A stretch of DNA of 30,862 nucleotides from positions 1 through 30,862 of the IMG/VR virus record IMGVR_UViG_3300030117_001087. One strand, 5' to 3'. Below the pieces are notes generated by a model, which was not told the DNA's origin, ran no database searches, and saw only the letters and a program-made list of their open reading frames with translations. Both the position numbers and the translations under genes were made by a program. This DNA is from a virus. Each line of letters starts with the position of its first letter. The first letter of the stretch is position 1. This document shows, piece by piece, positions 9,629 through 16,171 of this stretch.

Positions 9629-9838
9629 CTAATCTTCTAACATCCTATCTGCCCACTCGTAGGCTTCTCTCTTTACTTCTTCAAGTCTAACATAACCACC
9701 ACGACTAGCAGCAAGCAATCCTGACAGTGCTTGACCTGCTAGATATATACGAGCTGACATAGGTGGCTCTTCAACAATTTTTAATTTACGAAACTCTTGG
9801 GCTTCCTGCTCGAGGGTTTTCTTTTTTATAACCTTCAT
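9629..9838 (-). CDS. Small hypothetical protein (69 aa)
   Basis: Start ATG at 9838 chosen (MKVIKKKTLEQ) because AGGAA lies 5 bases upstream and the start follows the upstream stop by one base; a longer frame reaching 9874 would overlap the neighbour. The protein has a basic N-terminus and an Ala-rich helix (SARIYLAGQALSGLLAASRGG). No domain recognised. It is the last gene of the leftward replication unit. Confidence 0.65.
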   Translation of the reverse strand: MKVIKKKTLEQEAQEFRKLKIVEEPPMSARIYLAGQALSGLLAASRGGYVRLEEVKREAYEWADRMLED

Positions 9839-9839
9839 T

Positions 9840-10121
9840 TTATTTCCTAGACTGCTGTTGTACCAAGGCCTCAAGATACCATTGAGCTTTCTTTAAATCT
9901 TCTACACCATTCTTATACCTCCAACGGTGAAGGTACTTAGCTATGTTGCCCCGAAGGTAGCCAGTGTATTCATCATCTGACAAAAAATCTTTTATATATT
10001 CTATACACTCTATTCTACCTTGACCATAATGAGGTGGACTATTTACATAGTCTTCCACATCATCAAATAGTTCAGCAATTTCAAATTCTTCTTCTAATAT
10101 TTCTTTTACATTTTTTACCAT
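9840..10121 (-). CDS. DUF3310 family protein
   Basis: 93 aa with the family pattern VNSPPHYGQGRIECIEYI (residues 26-43), GNIAKYLHRWRYKNGVEDLKKA (58-79) and a C-terminal helix. DUF3310 proteins are frequent in phage replication/nucleotide modules and have been called nucleotide-kinase-like, but no activity is firmly established. AAAGGAA lies about 8 bases before the ATG. It is a late member of the leftward operon below the RNR. Confidence 0.85.
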   Translation of the reverse strand: MVKNVKEILEEEFEIAELFDDVEDYVNSPPHYGQGRIECIEYIKDFLSDDEYTGYLRGNIAKYLHRWRYKNGVEDLKKAQWYLEALVQQQSRK

Positions 10122-10133
10122 TTAAATTTTCCT

Positions 10134-10925
10134 TTATATATCAAGTCGTAATTGTACAGGTTTTTTATAAACTTCTTCAAGCCTTGGATGTAACACCTCC
10201 GAAAACTCTATATCACAGAAGTTACCACAATCAGGCATAATTATTTTTTGACGGTGACCTGCTTTAGGATCAAGCTCATCTAAAAATACATTTCTAATAC
10301 AGCTGTTACCAACTTTACGTTCAGCTTCAGCCATCTTATTAAAAAATTTAGGGAAGTCTCTACGAATTTTATTCCAGTATCCTCTACCACCTTTAACACA
10401 ACCAATACAGTTATTATTATTGTAACCTAATTCATACATTTTAGGTCTTTTAATACCTTGTTTTTCTAGGTAGTATAAACATTCAGGTTTATTTATTTTA
10501 CCTTCAATTAAAGGAAACAGTGGTTTAGCATCGGGGTATTGTTCCTTAAATCTAATTGCCCTATTAACTTCTTTTTTTGTATACTCAAATCCAAATACCT
10601 GCCCGTCATAATCTATTTCACGTTCTAATCTTTGACGTACTCTTTTTTTAAGTACAAGAGTACACCTAGCACCCGAAGGACCATTGACATATTTATCTTT
10701 AATTATAACATCAAACTGATCCTTATATTTATCTGGTGCTCGTTCTGTTAATATTTCTTTTTTATACCAATCTTCACACTGACTTTTAAATCGTTTGTTA
10801 TCATGATGAGCACTGTCAATAGCAAAGTAAATAGGTATAACATTATCTATGCCAAACTCATCTATAGCTAACTTAGTAGCTACTGCACTAGTTACACCTG
10901 CTGACCACCATGAAATTATCTTCAT
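10134..10925 (-). CDS. PP-loop ATP pyrophosphatase, PAPS-reductase-like
   Basis: 263 aa. A PP-loop variant SWWSAGVTSAVA at residues 5-16 should bind ATP. GARCTLVLKK (86-94, Cys88), NNNCIGCVKGGRGYW (171-184, Cys173 and Cys176) and PDCGNFC (231-237, Cys233 and Cys237) give a conserved Cys set that could hold a metal or Fe-S centre. The pattern matches a phage-borne branch of the phosphoadenosine phosphosulfate reductase superfamily. True sulfate reduction is unlikely; nucleic acid thiolation or another adenylation chemistry is more likely, but unproven. The GAGG-type ribosome-binding site supports the start. It sits one base from the nuclease-like gene upstream. Confidence 0.8.
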   Translation of the reverse strand: MKIISWWSAGVTSAVATKLAIDEFGIDNVIPIYFAIDSAHHDNKRFKSQCEDWYKKEILTERAPDKYKDQFDVIIKDKYVNGPSGARCTLVLKKRVRQRLEREIDYDGQVFGFEYTKKEVNRAIRFKEQYPDAKPLFPLIEGKINKPECLYYLEKQGIKRPKMYELGYNNNNCIGCVKGGRGYWNKIRRDFPKFFNKMAEAERKVGNSCIRNVFLDELDPKAGHRQKIIMPDCGNFCDIEFSEVLHPRLEEVYKKPVQLRLDI

Positions 10926-10926
10926 T

Positions 10927-11397
10927 CTATACCTCTATGAGTTCTGCTTCACCGTAAGGAATATGAAAGAAATATTCATATCGTCTAGCGTTGGCTAACC
11001 ATATCTCCTTTGCACAATCTCCATTAAGTTGAAAGTCTTTGATTCTCCATGCTTGCTTACAGTCACTACGTATGACATAGAAGTTACAATAAGTATTGTC
11101 ATCCTCTACCTTCTTGTACTTATTAATTAGTCTATACTTTCTGTAAGGTATACGTATCTCTTTCCACTTAGGGTTCCAATCACCTGTCCACTGGTTCTTC
11201 ATCTCTACTTCAGAGTAATACATACCACCATTCTTTTTACTCTTTATGTCAAAAGAAAAATCTTCCTCAGTATCAAGGATAGTATGTCCATGACTTTCTA
11301 AGTAATTTGTTATTGTTGTTTTAGCCTTACTGTCATTTTCTGCATATGATTGGGGTTGAAACCTTCTGTAATATGATCCTTTAATTGGTTGTAACAT
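10927..11397 (-). CDS. PD-(D/E)XK nuclease-like protein
   Basis: 156 aa. Residues 46-67 contain a possible nuclease core: Asp50 in FSFDIKS, then YSEVEMK with Glu65 and Lys67, the D-x14-E-x-K spacing of PD-(D/E)XK enzymes. The rest is rich in Tyr, Trp and Lys. AAGGAG lies 5 bases before the ATG. Its operon place, between RNR and PP-loop gene, suggests a role in host DNA degradation, DNA modification or replication. The fold is inferred from three residues, so confidence is moderate. Confidence 0.55.
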   Translation of the reverse strand: MLQPIKGSYYRRFQPQSYAENDSKAKTTITNYLESHGHTILDTEEDFSFDIKSKKNGGMYYSEVEMKNQWTGDWNPKWKEIRIPYRKYRLINKYKKVEDDNTYCNFYVIRSDCKQAWRIKDFQLNGDCAKEIWLANARRYEYFFHIPYGEAELIEV

Positions 11398-11406
11398 GGT
11401 ATCTCC

Positions 11407-13302
11407 TTATGTTAAATCTACAATTTCACAGACATCGCCAGAGCAAGCCATTGTCTGCATAGCTACAGTATTATCTTCTTGTTCGTACTCTGATAGTTTA
11501 GACCAGTCTATCTTATCTGGCATACATGATAGTAACATTTCATAGTCATGCTTACCACAGTCTTGGTATGGTGCTTGTTGATAGGTGTGATCAGAGTGTG
11601 GTAGGAATGATACACCTGACATCTCATCAAAATGTTTGTAAACAAATGCACCAACTTCCATCCACTCATCATCTCTTACTGAGATAGTTACTGATGGCTT
11701 ATGCTCACACCATGATCGTTGATATATAAGCCACATCTCTAGTTGTTCTATAGCTGTCATATCATTTCTTGTGATAGCTTTATGAGGAGACTTTACAGGA
11801 AAACTAAATACTGTAGTTGTATCTCCTTTAAATACACAAGGCTCATTAGGTATGCCTTGGTCTTTCATAAACTGTGTTAGAGGATCTTTGTTGTCACCTC
11901 TTACTGTTCTTATGTAGTATCTGCTGTGTCTTGCGTGTATTCCAGAGGCACTATCGACAAGTTGGCTAACCGTTCCGCTTGGCTTGACACAGGTGATAGA
12001 TGTACTTTGTGGAATGCCAAGCCGATTAGCATACTCAAGATTAGTATTAACAGCAACTTCTCGTAAATGTTCAAGAGTCTTCTCCAATCCTTTGTTCTTA
12101 GTTGTTAATAGTTTATTGTCCATTATTCCAGTGAGCGACACACCCAACAGTCGTTCTTCTTCGGTATTTCGTTGCCACACTTTTCGCAGATATGGAAACT
12201 TAGTGAAGGAAGACTGAATAGTTCCAAGAATAGTTGCCAGTTTAACTTTACGCTCAAGATCATCAATTGTATCTGTCGCCCTAACCACGACCTCAGTAAG
12301 ATTACAGAACTGATATGGTCGTAGTATGATTTCGCTACATGGGTTAGTGCCAAACTCGAAGTTAGGATCACGTCTACCAAATTTTGCAGCTTGTTTCTTA
12401 GATGCTTCACGATTAAATATCCCCCTTTCACCAGACTTACTCTCAACCAGAGCAGTCCATTCTCTCATAAAGGTTTCTATGTCAGGTCTCTCTGTATAAG
12501 AAACAGAGTTGTTAGCTAGTGCTCTGTGTGCTGCAGTCTCCCACCATTGACCTGACTTAGCGTGACGCATACGGTCATCACTGAGATTAGATAGTGAGAT
12601 CATAGCACTACGTCTTACTCCACCTACAACAACGATCTGACCAATAAAACACATTAGGTCATGGCATTCCATAGATGATAGCTTACGTCCTTGTGCGCTT
12701 TTAAATGTCTGAACAGTAAAATTAAATAGTTCTACTAGTGGAGCAGGGCCACTGGCTCTACCACCAAATGTCTTTAGTCTTGCACCTGCAGGACGTACAC
12801 GAGATATATCCCATTGTGGTATCTCACCTGCCCAGAGTAAAGCTAGTAACTGACGAAAAGCTTTAGCCCAACCTTCTTTACTATCCTTAACAACTATCAT
12901 TGTCTCACTCTCGTACAGCTCAGGCACTTCTGGTAGCTGTTGTATAAACTGACGTTCAACACTAAAGCCTACACCAGTACCACACAGTAGTATGAACATA
13001 GCTTCATCGAATGACTTAGGATCATCAACTGGTAGATAGGAGCAGTTGTATCCTGCTGTGTTGTCCCTTTCTAAAGCTGGACCTGCAGTCATCATAGCTC
13101 TCATACTAGGCATAACTTCTAAGCTAAGTATCGCTTGTTCTATCTCGTTAGTTGTTTGCTCATCAACTTTTGTATGGACAACCTCAGATACATATCTGTT
13201 TACTGTCTCAGGCCAAGACTCTCTACCTTTACCGTCAAAGTATTTTGCATACCTCGACTTATGTATAAATGCTTGGTAGTCTGTAGGTAAGTAGTTATTC
13301 AT
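11407..13302 (-). CDS. nrdJ: Class II (adenosylcobalamin-dependent) ribonucleotide reductase
   Basis: 631 aa, monomeric ribonucleoside-triphosphate-reductase type. Expected key residues are present: Cys87 (NTAGYNCSY), Cys322 and Glu324 in NPCSEIIL, Cys333 (QFCNLTE), and the C-terminal redox pair Cys620 and Cys625 (ACSGDVCEI). It makes deoxynucleotides for phage DNA synthesis and needs host B12, which favours a cobalamin-making or importing host. No second subunit, NrdI or ferritin-like subunit is encoded nearby, consistent with class II. AGGAGAGG before the ATG; the start overlaps the upstream stop (ATGA). No cobalamin riboswitch was recognised. Confidence 0.93.
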   Translation of the reverse strand: MNNYLPTDYQAFIHKSRYAKYFDGKGRESWPETVNRYVSEVVHTKVDEQTTNEIEQAILSLEVMPSMRAMMTAGPALERDNTAGYNCSYLPVDDPKSFDEAMFILLCGTGVGFSVERQFIQQLPEVPELYESETMIVVKDSKEGWAKAFRQLLALLWAGEIPQWDISRVRPAGARLKTFGGRASGPAPLVELFNFTVQTFKSAQGRKLSSMECHDLMCFIGQIVVVGGVRRSAMISLSNLSDDRMRHAKSGQWWETAAHRALANNSVSYTERPDIETFMREWTALVESKSGERGIFNREASKKQAAKFGRRDPNFEFGTNPCSEIILRPYQFCNLTEVVVRATDTIDDLERKVKLATILGTIQSSFTKFPYLRKVWQRNTEEERLLGVSLTGIMDNKLLTTKNKGLEKTLEHLREVAVNTNLEYANRLGIPQSTSITCVKPSGTVSQLVDSASGIHARHSRYYIRTVRGDNKDPLTQFMKDQGIPNEPCVFKGDTTTVFSFPVKSPHKAITRNDMTAIEQLEMWLIYQRSWCEHKPSVTISVRDDEWMEVGAFVYKHFDEMSGVSFLPHSDHTYQQAPYQDCGKHDYEMLLSCMPDKIDWSKLSEYEQEDNTVAMQTMACSGDVCEIVDLT

Positions 13303-13508
13303 TTATCCTCTCCTATATTTGTAGGTGCGTACACCTCACCATTATACTTACTTCCTGTTGCACCTTCTCCTGTTTCTACACCATTGTTACATTTAAAAAC
13401 AACTATTAATAAAAAGAATATGGCCCATAAACTAACCCTCTTTGAATAAAGTATAAACAGTTCAAATGTTTTCTTTGCCTCTATTTCTGCTGCTTCTCTT
13501 GGTGTCAT
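13299..13508 (-). CDS. Small membrane protein (69 aa)
   Basis: A single membrane segment at about residues 27-41 (LWAIFFLLIVVFK) follows a charged N-terminal helix. The C-terminal 25 residues are Gly-rich and polar. The start overlaps the stop of the 48-aa membrane protein by ATGA and the stop overlaps the RNR start by ATGA, so all three are translated in a chain. Function unknown; it could alter the host membrane. Confidence 0.65.
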   Translation of the reverse strand: MTPREAAEIEAKKTFELFILYSKRVSLWAIFFLLIVVFKCNNGVETGEGATGSKYNGEVYAPTNIGEDK

Positions 13509-13651
13509 TCAGGTACAGTCCAAGGATAGCAGGGTACGATACTTTGTTTACAATACTTTGCGTTGTCTACCAGTAAAACTGGAAGAATACATATTACAAA
13601 TATACAAAACAACAAAGGCCATACCAAACCTTTCATGTCACAGTAGTTCAT
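13505..13651 (-). CDS. Tiny membrane protein (48 aa)
   Basis: This short gene begins MNYCDMKGLVWPLLFCIF and has one membrane segment at about residues 8-28 and a Cys-containing polar tail. Support comes from an AGGAG 7 bases before the ATG, an ATGA overlap with the mazG stop, and an ATGA overlap with the next small membrane protein. No family recognised. Two consecutive tiny membrane proteins between MazG and RNR may act together. Confidence 0.65.
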   Translation of the reverse strand: MNYCDMKGLVWPLLFCIFVICILPVLLVDNAKYCKQSIVPCYPWTVPE

Positions 13652-14004
13652 CTATTATCTCCTGATCCCGATATTACACCACGCTCTAGCCTGTCTTTTA
13701 ATTTTTTAATATTATTGTCAGCTATCTCTTGCATATCAATATTTAAGTCTCTACACAATGCGGCAATGTACCACATGCAATCTCCTACTTCATCGGCAAT
13801 AGCTTTCCTATCAAAGTTACCATCACGCAGTATCTTCTTTACTTTATTTGCTACCTCTCCTGCTTCCGCAGCTAGTCCCAACGCAGGGTATATTACTGCA
13901 TGTTCTTTTTTATATATGGCTGTACTTACAGCAGCTCTTTGGTAGTCGTTCATCTGACTTGAATTAAATATTTCAAAAGCTTCTATATCATCTTTACTTA
14001 TCAT
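13648..14004 (-). CDS. mazG: MazG-like nucleoside triphosphate pyrophosphohydrolase
   Basis: 118 aa with the all-alpha NTP-pyrophosphatase metal motif: Glu47 and Glu50 (EAGEV), then Glu72 and Asp75 (DEVGDCMWYIAAL). Phage MazG proteins hydrolyse (d)NTPs, possibly to recycle host nucleotides or remove abnormal ones; claims about ppGpp are debated. A GAGGT lies 6 bases upstream, inside the end of the small gene before it. Its neighbour RNR fits a nucleotide-supply role. Confidence 0.9.
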   Translation of the reverse strand: MISKDDIEAFEIFNSSQMNDYQRAAVSTAIYKKEHAVIYPALGLAAEAGEVANKVKKILRDGNFDRKAIADEVGDCMWYIAALCRDLNIDMQEIADNNIKKLKDRLERGVISGSGDNR

Positions 14005-14155
14005 ATGTTACCTCACATTCTAGTACTTTTGCATCATCTATATCGTATAAATAATTTTTAACTAGCTCAGATATTACCTCAGTATTATCTCCAGAGGTTT
14101 CTAAGAAGTTTGCATCTGGATCTACTTTTAATCTAATGTTAATCTCAAACTCCAT
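13994..14155 (-). CDS. Small hypothetical protein (53 aa)
   Basis: Starts MEFEINIRLKVDPDANFLE and ends ECEVTYDK. It looks like a small acidic alpha/beta protein. AGGGG lies 6 bases before the ATG, and its 3' end overlaps the mazG start by 11 bases, which supplies the mazG ribosome-binding site. No family recognised. Gene status rests on the ribosome-binding site and the tight fit into the gap. Confidence 0.6.
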   Translation of the reverse strand: MEFEINIRLKVDPDANFLETSGDNTEVISELVKNYLYDIDDAKVLECEVTYDK

Positions 14156-14164
14156 AACGAACCC

Positions 14165-14401
14165 CTAGTTATATCCATACATGGTAGTCATGTCAATCTC
14201 TAATGGTTCGATTGTTTTAGAAAAATGTTTTTGCCACTCATAGGCATCATTAAAATCTTCAAACCAAAAGTTATCGTCTGCTATAATACCATCTACTTCT
14301 GTTCTACAAACCATGTACCAGTTAGCACCATCAGGTGCTTCATCTGGGTATTCTTCTACACTTATTGGGCCTTCTATTACGTCCCATACTTTAACTATCA
14401 T
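14165..14401 (-). CDS. Small acidic hypothetical protein (78 aa)
   Basis: Begins MIVKVWDVIEGPISVEEYPDE. Strongly acidic, with aromatic residues (NFWFEDFNDAYEWQKHF, 43-59), probably a small soluble fold. The start overlaps the end of the PD-(D/E)XK gene by 11 bases. No function recognised; a strongly acidic small phage protein could mimic DNA or inhibit a host enzyme, but nothing here proves that. Confidence 0.6.
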   Translation of the reverse strand: MIVKVWDVIEGPISVEEYPDEAPDGANWYMVCRTEVDGIIADDNFWFEDFNDAYEWQKHFSKTIEPLEIDMTTMYGYN

Positions 14402-14747
14402 TATTATTACCCCAGTATTTTAACAAGTTCATGTAATGATCTAAGCCTATCATAACAACCCAAGGCTTACGATCTGATCTATAACAAACTACAGGCTCAC
14501 CTTTACCATGAGATTCAGCTTGTTCTATGTAGTCATACACAGTCTTTAGTGCAGACTTTCTTCTTTTAACTTCTATTGTTATCGGTATCTTTTTTCTAGC
14601 TGCAGGAGATAGTTGAATATCTTCACCAGTATCTCCCATAGTAGTAGACCTAACGTCATCAGGTTCTAGGTCAGGAAATGTTTCCAGTATCTTATCTCTA
14701 ATTTCATTTTGTCCAAGACGACCCTTTGCTTTAGCTGCTCTAGCCAT
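14391..14747 (-). CDS. Small PD-(D/E)XK endonuclease, resolvase-like
   Basis: 118 aa. A basic N-terminus with RLGQNEIRDKI (10-20, Glu15), GEDIQLS (41-47, Asp43) and ITIEVKRRK (56-64, Glu59 and Lys61) gives the E...D...ExK set of Holliday-junction-resolvase-like nucleases. It would fill the place of T7 endonuclease I, cutting branched DNA or host DNA. The start overlaps the upstream nuclease gene by 8 bases. Assignment is by motif, with no C-terminal specificity domain visible. Confidence 0.75.
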   Translation of the reverse strand: MARAAKAKGRLGQNEIRDKILETFPDLEPDDVRSTTMGDTGEDIQLSPAARKKIPITIEVKRRKSALKTVYDYIEQAESHGKGEPVVCYRSDRKPWVVMIGLDHYMNLLKYWGNNNDS

Positions 14748-15594
14748 TAGTAATCTCTGGAACTTTAGGTGGCTTTTCTACATGAACCAGATACTCAATA
14801 CCGTAAGAGTATTCAAACATTCTTAGGTTAGGCCAACAAGATTTCTTGTACTCACAGAACTGGCAAGATTTATCTAACTTGGTGTTAGGGCTAGACTTGC
14901 TGGCAGGTACGGGTGATATACGCTCAGTAGGTATGTCACCTGCGACCATAATTTTTGCAGCCTCCATCTCTGTTTGTTTGGTAGAAAGCTCATTAGAAAA
15001 ATCATATACATCAAGGCATATTTCTCCATTAACTTTGTCGATAGCTAAAAAAGCACCACGATTTTTATCTGTAACTAGTGGATCATCTTGTGCTGCATAA
15101 ACATAAGAAGATAGTTGACTGATGTAACCAAAAGGATCATTACCTCTTAGCTCACCGTCACGAAACTTTTTAAAAGCAAAAGGACTACAAGACTTTACAT
15201 CAACAGTCATACCATCAATAACCGCATCTCTGTGTCCACGTATACCATGTACACTAACACGATCCTGCATACCTTCTAATTTATGACCTGCTGCTTTTAC
15301 CATAGCAAGTATTAGTTCTTCTATCATGTCTCCATAAAAAAACTTAAGAAGCATTTTAGCATCTAGTGGCTCACCAATTCTTGGTTGATTAACTTTGTAC
15401 CATAGCTTACGCTTACATGGTGTACCTACTGATGACAGTGAAAGATAACCACGAGGTTCTTGTGGTTTACTAAATCTTTTATTTGCAACTTGAGCAATGT
15501 TCTTACCCATAGCTTCTGCTATAGACTTTCTCCAACCACCTTGACCATAGATAACTGACTCTAGATCTTCTATTAGAGTGTCAATATTTTTCAT
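14740..15594 (-). CDS. Cas4/RecB-like exonuclease with probable Fe-S cluster
   Basis: 284 aa. The nuclease core is GHRDAVIDGMTVDVKS with Asp123, Asp132 and Lys134, and Gln160 plus Tyr164 (QLSSYVYA) form the RecB-family QxxxY motif. Cys60 (VGTPCKRKLW) together with Cys244, Cys247 and Cys253 (CQFCEYKKSCW) is the four-Cys layout that binds a [4Fe-4S] cluster in Cas4, AddB and Dna2. It probably replaces the T7-type gp6 exonuclease in end processing and host DNA breakdown. No CRISPR array or cas1 accompanies it, so a CRISPR role is not suggested. AAGGA lies 6 bases before the ATG. Confidence 0.85.
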   Translation of the reverse strand: MKNIDTLIEDLESVIYGQGGWRKSIAEAMGKNIAQVANKRFSKPQEPRGYLSLSSVGTPCKRKLWYKVNQPRIGEPLDAKMLLKFFYGDMIEELILAMVKAAGHKLEGMQDRVSVHGIRGHRDAVIDGMTVDVKSCSPFAFKKFRDGELRGNDPFGYISQLSSYVYAAQDDPLVTDKNRGAFLAIDKVNGEICLDVYDFSNELSTKQTEMEAAKIMVAGDIPTERISPVPASKSSPNTKLDKSCQFCEYKKSCWPNLRMFEYSYGIEYLVHVEKPPKVPEITNG

Positions 15595-15604
15595 ATCATA
15601 TCCT

Positions 15605-15630
15605 TAAAAGGTAGCCCCCCGAAGGGGGCT
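15605..15630 (-). terminator. Intrinsic terminator or attenuator downstream of ssb
   Basis: On the minus strand AGCCCCC-TTCG-GGGGGCT forms a perfect 7-bp stem closed by a cUUCGg tetraloop, followed three bases later by TTTT. It lies between the SSB stop and the next gene in an otherwise gapless operon. The T-run is short, so partial read-through is likely. Confidence 0.8.
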
Positions 15631-15647
15631 TAGTTGAGAGAGGAGTA

Positions 15648-16157
15648 CTAGAACAGAACAGCGTCTGCTTCTTTTTTGTCTGCCTTTGGCAGGGTATCCG
15701 CTGATATAGTCTCAGCTTGGATTACATTATCCACTGGCACATGGTTGATAACTTTTACGGAATCAAGCCTAGTACCGGGACGATCTTTGTAACTGGTATC
15801 ATATACAGATAGCATGACCTCTACAGTAGAGCCATTCCCAATGGGGCCATCAGTATCGAAGTCCCAAGTAGCACCATCAGAATTAGTAACAGCAGGTGCG
15901 CCACTATCCCAATCCCTACCTGTATTAAACTTACGTATGAACTTAGTTTTAAATAAACCATTACCTACATCCTTTGGACTCTTGATTGAACGTGATGCTT
16001 TTAATGCAGCTACATTCTTTTCATCCATAAATAGGTCAATAGTACAAGCACCATCGTGCTCTTCATACGCACCTTGAAAACCTTTCAAGTCACGGTTTTG
16101 AGCAAATACTTTTGCCCACTCTGCAGTACCAGTTAATTTTACTTTACGTGTAGCCAT
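15648..16157 (-). CDS. Single-stranded DNA-binding protein, T7 gp2.5-like
   Basis: 169 aa starting MATRKVKLTGTAEWAKVF, with a beta-rich middle and an acidic C-terminal tail that ends in an aromatic residue (KKEADAVLF), the protein-interaction tail found in T7 gp2.5 and bacterial SSB. It would coat single strands and contact the polymerase and primase-helicase encoded just upstream. A near-perfect AGGAGG lies 6 bases before the ATG and a strong terminator follows the gene, both fitting high expression. The OB fold is inferred. Confidence 0.82.
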   Translation of the reverse strand: MATRKVKLTGTAEWAKVFAQNRDLKGFQGAYEEHDGACTIDLFMDEKNVAALKASRSIKSPKDVGNGLFKTKFIRKFNTGRDWDSGAPAVTNSDGATWDFDTDGPIGNGSTVEVMLSVYDTSYKDRPGTRLDSVKVINHVPVDNVIQAETISADTLPKADKKEADAVLF

Positions 16158-16171
16158 ATGGCCCTCCTTTG

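Noticed and set aside
12123-12446. 107-codon minus-strand frame inside the RNR gene
   Set aside because: Shadow of nrdJ; the RNR frame carries all the catalytic motifs.
13302-13520. Cobalamin riboswitch before nrdJ
   Set aside because: The RNR start overlaps a coding gene and no B12-box-like sequence was recognised in the upstream coding region.
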